Shown: positions 18,009-25,971, counted from the first letter of the stretch. The stretch is DNA of 64,000 nucleotides from DASUPK01 sp963833375 (GCA_963833375.1 CAWHXR010000010.1:558001-622000); one strand, 5' to 3'. Program-made: numbers and translations. Notes: generated from the letters alone by a model not told the origin.

Positions 18009-18182
18009 CGGGCCCTCCTTTCGCCGCCGTGCAGATTCCTTGTGGCCGTGCCACCTGTTACCCGCATTTGCACGGACCAACCAGACGCCGCGCTGGTTCG
18101 CTACACGAAAGGCAGCACTTGGACGGAGGCTTTGACGGCGAGATCGAGGTCGGCGAGGGCAACAAACGGGGAAGAGTGGCGT

Positions 18183-18257
18183 CTAGACAACCCGCCTGAA
18201 CAGATACAGCGCGATAAGCGCCAGGATGATGATGATGAGGATGGTGATGATGGACAC
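18183..18257 (-). CDS. 24-residue single-pass membrane miniprotein
   Basis: GTG 18257 lies seven bases after a strong GGAAGGGAGG site and is followed by 24 codons and TAG. The product is almost entirely Ile/Leu/Ala (SIITILIIIILALIALYLF) and ends in RRVV, the positive-inside anchor of a single transmembrane helix. The gene is upstream of, and co-oriented with, the basic-protein genes. Too short for standard gene calling. Comparable tiny hydrophobic proteins often modulate membrane complexes; no partner can be named. Confidence 0.55.
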   Translation of the reverse strand: MSIITILIIIILALIALYLFRRVV

Positions 18258-18370
18258 TGGGTTCCCTCCCTTCCGATTCCGTATCTGGCCCCCCTTGCGC
18301 GAACTTCCTTGTTCGCCCACCGGCCTTACCCGCACGACACGACTTCTAAAACCTCGGTTGATCGGCTAAA

Positions 18371-18402
18371 GCGGTCGCGGGTTCGAATCCGGTCGCTCAC
18401 CC
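18371..18402 (+). repeat. tRNA-His 3'-end fragment (att-like site), copy 2
   Basis: 32 bases match the T-arm/acceptor part of the fragment at 15611-15641 with one difference (18379), which would break the T stem. The two copies bracket 2.8 kb containing the alpha/beta hydrolase and the basic-protein genes. Confidence 0.6.
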
Positions 18403-18733
18403 TCCGGAGGCGCTGTGGCGGCCCAGGCGGACGCACTTTCAGTGTGAACAGCTCGCCGCCGAAAATTTCCAGACCGGGTGAAGCTCGATCGCATTCGGCG
18501 CCACGCCGGTTTGCAGTGAAGTGGCTGGAGAACGGCTGACCGCAGGCAGCGATGATCGCCGTGCGGGCCGCACGGCGCGATTCAGGCGCTGATCATCTTG
18601 TTGCTCGTGCAGAAGTTGCCGCGATGCACGGCGGAGACGTAACCTTGTGCTTTCGCTCCGCGAGCCAGTTGGGGCGCAGACTCAGGGGCGTCGCAAGGCA
18701 AGGGACAAAAGCGACCCAAGGAGAGGCAGTTAC
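18403..18733. other. intergenic stretch without a supported gene
   Basis: Between the tRNA-His scar and the DUF1801 gene I see only short open frames with no start/ribosome-site combination. Nothing else could be recognised. Confidence 0.5.
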
Positions 18734-19132
18734 ATGAAGAAGAGCCGATCGAAGAGAGCCGAGTCTCCATCTGAGCTAATAGACGCGAGAATCGAGGCCC
18801 TGGGCGACTGGAGGGGCGAGATGCTTTCCCGGCTCCGCGCCCTGATCAAGGAGGCAGACCCCGAAGTGGCCGAGGAGTGGAAGTGGAGAGGGACTCCAGT
18901 CTGGTCGCACAACGGGCTGATCTGCACCGGCGAGACCTACAAGAATGTCGTGAAGATGACCTTCGCCAAGGGAGCCTCCCTGGAGGACCCTTCAGGCCTC
19001 TTCAATTCCAGTCTCGAAGGCAACGCCAGGCGCGCCATCGACTTTCACGAAGGCGACAAGCTGGACGAGGAGGCTCTGAAGGCTCTCATTCGGGCCGCCG
19101 TGGCCTCGAACAAGTCTTCAGCCCGCGGCTAA
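18734..19132 (+). CDS. DUF1801 family protein
   Basis: 132 residues from ATG 18734, with AAGGAGAGG upstream. Recognisable features are DWRGEMLSRLRALIKEADPE, EEWKWRGTPVWSHNG and ICTGETYKNVVKMTFAKGA, then EGNARRAIDFHEGDKLDEEALKALIRAA. This is the DUF1801 (YdhG/Fra-like) fold, single domain and full length for the family. Some members have been proposed as iron chaperones; others are uncharacterised. Cytoplasmic, monocistronic, and convergent with the SnoaL genes downstream. Confidence 0.85.
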   Translation: MKKSRSKRAESPSELIDARIEALGDWRGEMLSRLRALIKEADPEVAEEWKWRGTPVWSHNGLICTGETYKNVVKMTFAKGASLEDPSGLFNSSLEGNARRAIDFHEGDKLDEEALKALIRAAVASNKSSARG

Positions 19133-19136
19133 CTCA

Positions 19137-19162
19137 AAGGACACGCGCTTCGGGCTGTCCTT
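19137..19162. terminator. weak hairpin between convergent genes
   Basis: A 7-bp stem (19137-19143 with 19156-19162) lies just after the DUF1801 stop. The short stem and lack of a long T tract make this only a possible terminator. Confidence 0.35.
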
Positions 19163-19207
19163 AATGAAAGCGATGGAAGTACGGGCGGTTGGCGCTCGGC
19201 GGCTGCG

Positions 19208-19617
19208 CTAGCGGCTCAGCCCGGCGGCTTCGAGGGCCTTGGAACGATCCAGGTAATTGTTGATCCGGACGATCTTGCCGGCCCTCAGGGTGACGAGCTG
19301 GGCGAAATCGACGCCGACTTCGGCGCCGCTGGAGGCGCCGCGGCCACGCTGGCGCACCATCGAAACCACCCTGTCGCCGCTCCCGAAGAGCTCCTCCACC
19401 TCCAGTTCCCACTCATCAAACTCGAAAGCCGAGAACCAGTCGGCCATAAGGCTCGGATTTCGTCATAGCCGGTGTAGATGCCAAAGCCGGGAATACGCGT
19501 GGGGGTCATGTCCCAGACGATCTCAGGGGTCCAGAACGTGTCGATCACGGCGTCAGTCCCACCCCGATTGAACTCTTCAGTGGCCCGACGCACGACCTCA
19601 ACGTTCTCCTCCGACAT
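19208..19617 (-). pseudogene. SnoaL-like (NTF2-fold) protein with one frameshift
   Basis: Starts MSEENVEVVRRATEEFNRGG at 19617 and is open in that frame to about 19450. The conserved continuation MADWFSAFEFDEWELEVEEL begins at 19447 in another frame and ends in SKALEAAGLSR. One missing base in the TTATG context (19447-19450) accounts for the break. The shared leader gatactgcgtgggcg precedes the start. It is the third gene, in transcription order, of a tandem SnoaL trio. SnoaL-like folds bind small hydrophobic ligands or act as cyclases/isomerases; function here is unknown. Confidence 0.7.
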
Positions 19618-19724
19618 CGCCCACGCAGTATCTCCCAGGGGAAGGAGAGGGCCGCAACCGTCAGGCGCAATCGCGCGGACCTCGCCGTGTGGCCGATGGC
19701 GCGCGCCGCGGAACTGCGGATTGC

Positions 19725-20117
19725 CTACTCCCGCAGTCCGGCGGCTTCGAGGGCTTCGTCCCGCGTGTAGAAGGTGCGCCACCAGACGCATTTCCCGCGC
19801 CGCCACCGGCTTGCAAGCCAGATCGTGTCCTCGAAGGGCACGTCACTACCGGCGCCGTGGCCGAGAGCGCGCAGGGCTGCGACGATCTGGTCTCCAAGCG
19901 CACCGACGTCGACAACCTCGATGTCGTAGTCAGGGAAGACGTTGAACCAGTTCTCCCACCAGCGGCGCATTCCGTCGTGGCCGTGCAAGCCGCCCTCCAT
20001 GGCGACGATGCGCGAGACGACCTCCACGTCGTCGTCCATCAGTGCCAGAAGAGTCCCGAGGTCGCGTCGGCTGATGGCGTCAAAAGCTCGGTAAGCCAGC
20101 TCGACGTTCTCCGACAT
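19725..20117 (-). CDS. SnoaL-like (NTF2-fold) protein
   Basis: 130 residues from ATG 20117, beginning MSENVELAYRAFDAISRRD and ending RDEALEAAGLRE. The NTF2-like layout is intact: a helical N-terminus, then a curved sheet including MEGGLHGHDGMRRWWENWF and LASRWRRGKCVWWRTFYT. The longer open frame upstream is rejected because the conserved start motif and leader lie at 20117. Middle copy of three tandem paralogues that also share downstream spacer sequence (ccgatggcgcgc on the + strand), so the unit duplicated with its flanks. Confidence 0.8.
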   Translation of the reverse strand: MSENVELAYRAFDAISRRDLGTLLALMDDDVEVVSRIVAMEGGLHGHDGMRRWWENWFNVFPDYDIEVVDVGALGDQIVAALRALGHGAGSDVPFEDTIWLASRWRRGKCVWWRTFYTRDEALEAAGLRE

Positions 20118-20221
20118 CGCCGACGCAGTATCTCGCGGGGGAGGGGGAAGGTCACGGCGGAGAAACGCGAACATGTGGCTACCCCGCCGAGTGCCGATGG
20201 CGCGCCCCCAGTGCGGATTGC

Positions 20222-20620
20222 CTACTCCCGCAGCCCGGCGGCTTCGAGGGCCTCGGCATGGCTTTGGTACGCGCGACCCCACACGGCAAGACCATCGCGG
20301 TAGCGGGTGAGCCAGCCGATTCCCGTATCCAGCGTGACACCGCTCCTGAACCGGGCGCGAAGGTGGCCGAGTGCGAGGACGGCGTCGCCGAGGTCTCGAA
20401 CCTCCTCAACACTCGCCTCAAGCTCCTCGAAGGTCGCGTCTACGTTCGCCCACCACTGCCTGAGGCCCTCGTGACCGTGGTAGGCGTCGTCGCCCTCAAC
20501 CTGCGCCGTGAACGGGTACCACTCGGCCTCGGTGTGCCAGATCTCCAGCATCGCCTCGACGTCGCGCCGGTTGTAGCCGTCAAGTGCCTTATGGAAGAGC
20601 TCGACGTTCTCCTGCGACAT
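20222..20620 (-). CDS. SnoaL-like (NTF2-fold) protein
   Basis: 132 residues from ATG 20620, beginning MSQENVELFHKALDGYNRRD, with the central AYHGHEGLRQWWANVDATF motif and ending SHAEALEAAGLRE. First gene of the tandem trio. The leader reading gggatactgcgtgggcgATG is conserved among all copies, more strongly than much of the coding sequence. No catalytic residue set that would indicate a specific reaction is apparent. Confidence 0.82.
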   Translation of the reverse strand: MSQENVELFHKALDGYNRRDVEAMLEIWHTEAEWYPFTAQVEGDDAYHGHEGLRQWWANVDATFEELEASVEEVRDLGDAVLALGHLRARFRSGVTLDTGIGWLTRYRDGLAVWGRAYQSHAEALEAAGLRE

Positions 20621-20655
20621 CGCCCACGCAGTATCCCGCGACGTAGGGGAGGGTG

Positions 20656-20811
20656 CCGATCCAGAACTGCCCGCTGGACTCCAAGCGCCCGACCGGCGAG
20701 AAGATGATCCGCGTCAACGCGAGTGGGCGTCCGACCATCGTCACCATCAACGGCAGGTTTGCCGGCGTGAGGGCGGTCGATGGCTCGCTGATCAGGCCCC
20801 CGAGCTACTAG
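20656..20811 (+). pseudogene. C-terminal gene fragment, unidentified
   Basis: An open frame without a plausible start reads PIQNCPLDSKRPTGEKMIRV and continues through a hydrophobic beta-rich stretch to LIRPPSY and TAG. Codon usage looks coding (strong third-position G/C). It probably is the 3' end of a gene whose front was removed where the SnoaL array begins. Family not recognised. Confidence 0.3.
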
Positions 20812-20876
20812 CTGGGCCCTACTGCTTCAATAATTGTGAGCGCTGCCCCGACGCCTGGCACACTCAGTGGAACACC

Positions 20877-21113
20877 ATGATGCGCAAGGTCGCCGCCATA
20901 GCCGCCGCCGTCCTCCTCGCCGTCACCCCGGCCGCTCTCGCCAAGCACCACCACCCGAAGCCGGGGATCGTCGGGAACGGGATCGGTCTTGCCCCGGCAG
21001 TTAACAGGCACGGACTCGTTCCTGCGCCGCAGAAGACTTGTGACGAGTCCGGCGACTGCGTCACCTCCGGTTGCAAGTCGCCACTCGCCACCCTCGCCAC
21101 CCTCGAAGCCTAA
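20877..21113 (+). CDS. small secreted protein, unknown function
   Basis: 78 residues. A typical signal peptide (MMRKVAAIAAAVLLAVTP, cleavage after ALA) precedes a His/Pro-rich mature start (KHHHPKPG) and a Cys-containing C-terminus with three Cys residues. GGAA lies close upstream. No homologous family comes to mind; possibly metal-binding given His and Cys clusters (inference). Confidence 0.5.
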   Translation: MMRKVAAIAAAVLLAVTPAALAKHHHPKPGIVGNGIGLAPAVNRHGLVPAPQKTCDESGDCVTSGCKSPLATLATLEA

Positions 21114-21667
21114 GCCGAGAAGGACCTGCCTTCCCCCAGCGCCACCGCGAGGCCCTGCGACGAACGGGAACCGACGCGGCCCTCGAAGCTGACCTGAACG
21201 CCACGGTCCCGACGAGCCGGTCAGGTCACTGGACTTACTCGTCCTGCTCTTGGAGGATGTTCAACCGGAGCACTTGGCCAGCGATCACCACGCGGCCCGG
21301 CTGATCCAGCGCCTCGGAGTTACTCCGGTGCTCCCAGCCATCCAGCGGAGCGATCGAGATGAAACGGACCTACCGATACCCACCAGTAGGCCCGGGTACG
21401 GTCTTTCCAGAGAGGGGCGGTCCGGAGCTGGCTACCGCCTCTCTGAATGCACCGGAAGCGGCCCCGTACGTCCTACCCGGATCCCGTACGCGGGCCGCTT
21501 CCACCCTTACCGACCCTGCTAGTCGGTGTACCGCAGTAAGCGCCCACCCGAGCCGCAGGGTTACGGCTGGAAGTCTTCAGGGAGCTGCTTCGCGCGGCGG
21601 TTTCCTTGAGCGCGCGCTTGCCGCGCAGACCGCCGGGTAGCGCGCCGCGCATAGACGCCAGGGCGAG

Positions 21668-21696
21668 GAAGGCGCCCCGCCGATTGGGGCGCCTTC
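21668..21696. terminator. 11-bp GC-rich hairpin
   Basis: A perfect stem (21668-21678 with 21686-21696) with a 7-base loop and a short pyrimidine tail. Possibly terminates a transcript from the left; the transcript itself is not identified. Confidence 0.5.
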
Positions 21697-21798
21697 TCCG
21701 TACTCCTGCCGGCCCGGGTGGCCTCTGGCGGACGTTCTAGATTTCTTCAGCCTCACCGTTTCTTGCGGCTATTGCGGGGCAAATGCCGCAATTCGTCG

Positions 21799-21944
21799 GA
21801 ATTCAGTAGATTCAGCTACTAGAATTCAGTAGATTCAGCTCCTAGAGGAGAGTCGTCATCCGTCATCCGGGGACGACCCTCTGTTCCTAGGAAGAGGAGG
21901 GCCGTCATCCGGGGACGACCCTCCTCTTTAGAAGCTGAATCTAC
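21799..21944. repeat. nested direct and inverted repeats (candidate structured RNA)
   Basis: A 19-base unit (21799-21817 and 21822-21840), a 20-base unit (21862-21881 and 21904-21923), and a 12-bp outer pairing (21829-21840 with 21933-21944). The second 20-base unit sits in a 15-bp hairpin with one mismatch (21892-21906 with 21914-21928). The array folds into a closed multi-hairpin structure in a gene-free region. Confidence 0.5.
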
Positions 21945-22457
21945 CGAACCTTGTCCTGACCCTCTCCCGATGAGCGTCGTATTACAAGGGCGGTGCCCAC
22001 GGCCCCTGCGTAAGCGTTCAGTACCTAAGCAGCATTAGGGAGATGGCGGCAAACGAACATTCGTCCAGATTCAGATCGAAGTGCTGGGCCGCTCAGAGGT
22101 TCTTTATCTGAGGTGTCGGTCGGCGGCACTTGGTCTGCCTGGGACCCGACGCCGGGATCGACCTTGTCGCAGAGGAGCACGATGGGGGACCTGTGGGCAA
22201 TCCAGGCCAAGGCATAGGACCCGGCAGCGATCAAGAATAAATACGTTGCCGGCAGGCGAATCTAGGGGGCGCTGGCTCGACTCGCTGAGAAACGAGCCAG
22301 CTGCTGATCGCCACCACCGACCGGCTCGGCCCCCCAGGGCGAAGCGGACCTCGACGCACAACGAGAGCCGGCGGGCTATCTGCTCCGCTCTCAACTGGCG
22401 CTTGCCCGGTTGATTGGCCCGCTTCAAACCTGATGATCTGAACCCTCGGAGCGGGAC

Positions 22458-22631
22458 CTAGCCGGGGCGTCGAATCAGCCATGACGTGCCGCACTCAAAG
22501 CATCCGATCCAGGTGCCGTAGCGGGTGTATTCGATCAGCCGGATCCACATCGGGTCCCCATGCGCGCACGCTTCCGCAACCGGCTGCTCAGGGTCCCGGT
22601 TCTCTGGGGCTGTGGTTGTTCCAGTTTGCAT
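22458..22631 (-). CDS. small Cys/His protein, possible zinc ribbon
   Basis: 57 residues from ATG 22631. The sequence contains ACAHGDPMWIRLIEYTRYGT followed by W-I-G-C-F-E-C-G-T-S-W. The Cys-x-His and Cys-x2-Cys pairs could ligate one zinc ion. No strong ribosome site is visible, and the frame continues upstream for 19 codons. It may be a short regulatory or structural protein; function unknown. Confidence 0.45.
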   Translation of the reverse strand: MQTGTTTAPENRDPEQPVAEACAHGDPMWIRLIEYTRYGTWIGCFECGTSWLIRRPG

Positions 22632-22888
22632 TTCGGTCACGGTGCAGGTTTGCCGGAAAGCGCCAAAAGAAAGGGAAGCTCCGCACAAAGGTTTGGTAAA
22701 TGCTGTTCTCGCCAGGAGCCGCCAATCCTTCGTTGCACGCGAACGGTCGAATCGAGGGGCCTTTGCGCCGGATGGCGACGGCGGCCGCGACCTTCAGCCG
22801 GGCTTTCGGAACCGCTTCGGCCGTCTTTCGAAACCAGATGGACACTTCTGGTTCCCACAAAATCCCCGGCACCGGAGGTACACCAACC

Positions 22889-23077
22889 ATGAACAGCGAG
22901 CAGGCTGACCGAGACGACCAGTACCTCGCCGCCCAGATCCGCCTTGACGCGCTGCGTGCTTGGAGGCGACCCAGGCCACCCTTGCGGATCCGCTCGGCTC
23001 AGGATCGAAGAATCGCTATCCCAGAAGAAGTCGCGCTGATCAGGGGAACGGCCTCTGAGGAAACCCTCGCTGCGTGA
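22889..23077 (+). CDS. small hypothetical protein
   Basis: 62 residues from ATG 22889, with GGAGG ten bases upstream. The product is charged and helical (MNSEQADRDDQYLAAQIRLD), with an Arg/Pro-rich middle. It ends two bases before the ATG of the next gene, implying an operon. The longer frame to 22700 lacks a good start and is rejected. Confidence 0.45.
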   Translation: MNSEQADRDDQYLAAQIRLDALRAWRRPRPPLRIRSAQDRRIAIPEEVALIRGTASEETLAA

Positions 23078-23079
23078 CG

Positions 23080-23613
23080 ATGCCCCCCGATCTCGATGCG
23101 TGGCTGCCAGACCCGCAGGTGCGCACCCGCCACCGCCGCGCCGCCCAAGCCGACGCCGATCGACTGTGGCATGCGGCAGAGACGGTCCGGCTCCGTGACG
23201 CACCCGCTCTTGGGCGGGCGGTGCGCTGGCGAATCCCTGGCACCCCGGCGGATCTGTCCTTCCGGGATCTGTTCCGGGAGTACCCGTTCGTTGTGATCGC
23301 TGAAGGGGCTCGCTGGTCGGTTTCGGGCATGTGCGGGCGAATCTGGACGCTGCGGCGGGACTATCCTCGGATCGAGGGTGTGGATGACTTCTTGACCTGG
23401 GAGGAGCGAGGCACGGTCCGGGTCCTCTTGGCTCATTGGATCGAGCGGGACGGCCCCGGGCAGAACGCGCTCGTGAGCGAGGCACGGATCAAACCGGTCA
23501 ATGGTCAGGCGGGTCTTCGCATCCGGGCGCTGTGGGCAGTTGTCGGCCACTTCGAGCGCCTCATCGGCGGTGAGGTCCTGCGCGTCGCGGTCCGGCGCGC
23601 CGAACGGGCCTGA
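23080..23613 (+). CDS. conserved hypothetical protein (DUF2867-like)
   Basis: 177 residues from ATG 23080 (a GTG six bases upstream is an alternative). Motifs: DLDAWLPDPQVRTRHRR at the start, RWRIPGTPADLSFRDLFREY, SGMCGRIWTLRRDYPRI and a C-terminal RIRALWAVVGHFERLIG. I recognise this as a conserved actinobacterial family with a START/SRPBCC-like feel, often annotated DUF2867; the exact family is not certain. Soluble and cytoplasmic. Immediately follows the small gene at 22889. Confidence 0.65.
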   Translation: MPPDLDAWLPDPQVRTRHRRAAQADADRLWHAAETVRLRDAPALGRAVRWRIPGTPADLSFRDLFREYPFVVIAEGARWSVSGMCGRIWTLRRDYPRIEGVDDFLTWEERGTVRVLLAHWIERDGPGQNALVSEARIKPVNGQAGLRIRALWAVVGHFERLIGGEVLRVAVRRAERA

Positions 23614-23658
23614 GCCCCGGGGATCGTCGGCAATCCCCGAGCTGCCGCGGCGTAGCAC

Positions 23659-24024
23659 TCAGGCAGCTCGCTGGACGAGCGCCCCGTTGTCGCTCACCTT
23701 GCGGTTGGTCGCTTGACCTGGCGCGGCGTTCAGCGGATGTGCATGCTTGCTCGCCTTCTCGAGCGCAGGGGTTAGCGCCTCGATGTCGGCTTCGGTGAGG
23801 TGTCGCGAGAAGTGCAGGGCGACCTCGTCCCGATCGGCGCCAATCTCACTGAGTGAGCGCCTATCGGCGACGGGCGCGAACCCCGAGCTCAGGGCAGACC
23901 TCGACCGGTTGGCGTCGAAGTACGAGGCCACGCTGGCGACGATCGAGTGCGGCTGACGGCCACGTTCAGCCGCGTGGAGACACGACGAACCCTCGACGTA
24001 CTCGTGGGAAGCCCGGCGAAACAA
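23659..24024 (-). CDS. hypothetical ORF, weak support
   Basis: Open for 121 residues on the minus strand with LHFSRHLTEADIEALTPALE as the most protein-like segment. There is no clear ribosome site and no known domain. The opposite strand also has an open frame (23747-23956). Kept only because the stretch is otherwise unexplained. Confidence 0.25.
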   Translation of the reverse strand: MFRRASHEYVEGSSCLHAAERGRQPHSIVASVASYFDANRSRSALSSGFAPVADRRSLSEIGADRDEVALHFSRHLTEADIEALTPALEKASKHAHPLNAAPGQATNRKVSDNGALVQRAA

Positions 24025-24059
24025 GTTGGCCCAGCTCGACCTAGGTCTAAGATCGCCGC

Positions 24060-24350
24060 ATGATCTCCGTGATCATCTTGGTCGGGGTTGCCGTACTCGC
24101 TGTGGCGGGCCTGGCGCTGCTGCGCTCCCGGCAATCACCCGTCAGGAAGGTGCGAGATGTCGATCCGAGGGGGGTCGAGCAGGAGATCTACGAGAAGCTC
24201 TACGGAAAGCGCTCGGCAGCAGTATCCGCGGCAGTTCCTCTCAAACCCTCACCTGAAGCGCAGCCGGATGACTCCCGGGCTCAGGGGCCCTCAGCTGAGG
24301 GGCGCCCCCGCGCCGTCCGGCGACCGCGGGACCGTGGCTCTCATCTGTGA
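24060..24350 (+). CDS. small single-pass membrane protein
   Basis: 96 residues from ATG 24060. Residues 2-21 are a transmembrane helix (ISVIILVGVAVLAVAGLALL), followed by a basic stretch and a charged helix (DPRGVEQEIYEKLYGKR), then a Pro/Arg-rich tail. The layout is that of a bitopic membrane protein with a short cytoplasmic domain. The start resembles others in this genome (purine-rich leader, no strong GGAGG). Confidence 0.45.
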   Translation: MISVIILVGVAVLAVAGLALLRSRQSPVRKVRDVDPRGVEQEIYEKLYGKRSAAVSAAVPLKPSPEAQPDDSRAQGPSAEGRPRAVRRPRDRGSHL

Positions 24351-24475
24351 AGTGGCTCCCTGTGGACTCCAGGGCGATCGCCTCCCGTTTGGTGGGCCCC
24401 AGTGACGGGACAGCCCGTGGCAGCGGAGAAGTCTCGCGTCATGCGGCTCGAGGCTCACGACTACCACGCGGTCGC

Positions 24476-24673
24476 GGCTATGGAGCCACGGTTATCGTCG
24501 GTGCCGGTCCCTCCGGGCTGGCCGCGGCCGTCTGTGGAGCATCCGAGGGCCTGCGCACGATCGTGATCGAGCGGGAAGCACCCGGCGGGCAGGGCGGCAC
24601 CTCGTCCCGAATCGAGAACTACCTCGGTTTCCCCTCGGGTGTCTCCGGTCAGGCTCTCGTAGCCGCGGACTAG
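24476..24673 (+). pseudogene. thioredoxin reductase-like FAD-binding fragment
   Basis: The frame reads ATVIVGAGPSGLAAAVCGAS, then LRTIVIEREAPGGQGGTSSR and IENYLGFPSGVSGQAL before a stop. This is the FAD-binding GxGxxG segment and the following GG..ENYLGFP loop of thioredoxin-reductase-like proteins. Only ~65 residues of the ~300 or more expected remain. The redox CxxC and NADPH domain are gone. It ends where the amt gene's 3' end begins (4-base overlap), so it was probably truncated by rearrangement. Confidence 0.65.
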
Positions 24674-25968
24674 GGCTGCGCGACCGGGACCGGCGGCGTC
24701 CCGCCGTCCTCCGGCGTGACCAGGATCGCGCCCTCGCCCGAGGCGTACGCGTCCTCGCCGTGTTGCACCACGTCCATCCCGAGCGCCTCCTCGTGCTCGG
24801 TGGTTCGGAGCGGCATCAGCAGGCCGATCACCTTGAGCAGCGCGAAGGTCATGGTGAAGGCGTAGACCGGGGCCGCCACCGCCGCCAGCGCCTGCCAGCC
24901 GAGCTGGCCCGCGTCGCCGTAGAGGAGCCCGTTGGAGGTGCCGTTCCAGGAGAGCTGCGCGAAGAAGCCGATAAAGAGAATGCCGGTGAAGCCCGCGACC
25001 CCGTGGGCGGCGAGGACGTCGAGCGTTTCGTCCACCCGCGTGCGCGGGCGCACCACGATCACCGCGTAGCTCGGCAGGGCCGCGAGGGCGCCGAGCGCCA
25101 TCGCCCAGCCGGGGCTGATGTATCCGCCGGCGGGGGTGATCCCCACGCAGCCGACGATGATCGCCGTCGCGGCCCCGACCGCCGTTACCCGCCGGCCCCT
25201 GATCACGTCGAGGATGAACCAGACCACCAGCGTGCACGCGGGGCAGAGCAGCGTGTTGGTGAAGGCGAGGACGCTGTTGGCGCCGGTGTTGAACCCGCTG
25301 CCCCCGTTGAACCCGAACCAACCGAACCAGAGCAGCCCCGCGCCGAGCAGCACGTAGGCGGTGTTGTGGGGGAGCAGGGCCTGGCGGCCGTAGTCCTTGC
25401 GGGCGCCGACCACGAGCGCCGCGGCGAGCGCCGAGAAGCCCGAGCCCATCTCGACCGGGACGCCGCCGGCGAAGTCGAGCAATCCGTGGGAGTGCAGCCA
25501 TCCGTCGCCGAACGACCAGTGGGCGAGCACCGAGTAGACGAGCACCGACCAGAGCGCGGCGAAGAGCATGAACGCGCCGAAGCGGATGCGCTCGACGACC
25601 GCCCCGGAGACGAGGGCGACGGTGATGATGCAGAAGGTCGCCTGGAACGCCATGAAGAGGAGGTGCGGGATCGTGCTGCCCTCCCGCGGGAGAAAGGTGA
25701 CGTCGTGCAGGCCGGCGTAGTTGAGCCCGCCGATCAGGTCGCCGTTTCCGTCGAAGGCGAGCGAGTAGCCGATCAACGCCCACATCACCATCACGATGGC
25801 GATCGCGGCGACGCACATCATGAAGGTGTTGAGCGTGTTCTTCGCCCGGACAAGCCCGGCGTAGAAGAGGCCGAGAGCCGGGGTCATCATCAGGACGAGG
25901 GCCGTCGCGACGAGCATCCACGCGGTGTCCCCGGTGTCCACCTTGGCTGCTGCGATCAGTCCGGTCAT
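24670..25968 (-). CDS. amt: ammonium transporter
   Basis: 432 residues with eleven hydrophobic segments, as expected of Amt/MEP/Rh channels. Signature stretches include DTAWMLVATALVLMMTPALG, FYAGLVRAKNTLNTFMMC, DFAGGVPVEM (the pore-region Asp), GWFGFNGGSG and AAHGVAGFTG. The C-terminal tail contains EEALGMDVVQHGEDAY, the cytoplasmic motif that contacts P-II. The ATG lies three bases after the P-II stop, so it forms the classic P-II/amt operon. It conducts ammonium across the membrane. No mutation of key positions seen. Confidence 0.95.
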   Translation of the reverse strand: MTGLIAAAKVDTGDTAWMLVATALVLMMTPALGLFYAGLVRAKNTLNTFMMCVAAIAIVMVMWALIGYSLAFDGNGDLIGGLNYAGLHDVTFLPREGSTIPHLLFMAFQATFCIITVALVSGAVVERIRFGAFMLFAALWSVLVYSVLAHWSFGDGWLHSHGLLDFAGGVPVEMGSGFSALAAALVVGARKDYGRQALLPHNTAYVLLGAGLLWFGWFGFNGGSGFNTGANSVLAFTNTLLCPACTLVVWFILDVIRGRRVTAVGAATAIIVGCVGITPAGGYISPGWAMALGALAALPSYAVIVVRPRTRVDETLDVLAAHGVAGFTGILFIGFFAQLSWNGTSNGLLYGDAGQLGWQALAAVAAPVYAFTMTFALLKVIGLLMPLRTTEHEEALGMDVVQHGEDAYASGEGAILVTPEDGGTPPVPVAQP

Positions 25969-25971
25969 CGA

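Larger units (their letters stand above)
21114..22457. other. gene-poor, repeat-rich stretch
   Basis: No open frame here combines a good ribosome site with recognisable sequence. The best is a 93-residue + strand frame at 21359-21640, which I do not support. The stretch holds a strong hairpin (21668-21696) and nested repeats (21799-21944). Local base composition is less GC-biased near 21.75-22.1 kb than in neighbouring genes, by eye. Confidence 0.5.

Noticed and set aside
21359..21640. 93-residue ORF in the gene-poor stretch
   Set aside because: No ribosome site, no recognisable domain, and composition unlike the confident genes.
22999..23658. Minus-strand 219-residue ORF
   Set aside because: Opposite the better supported + strand conserved hypothetical gene at 23080-23613.
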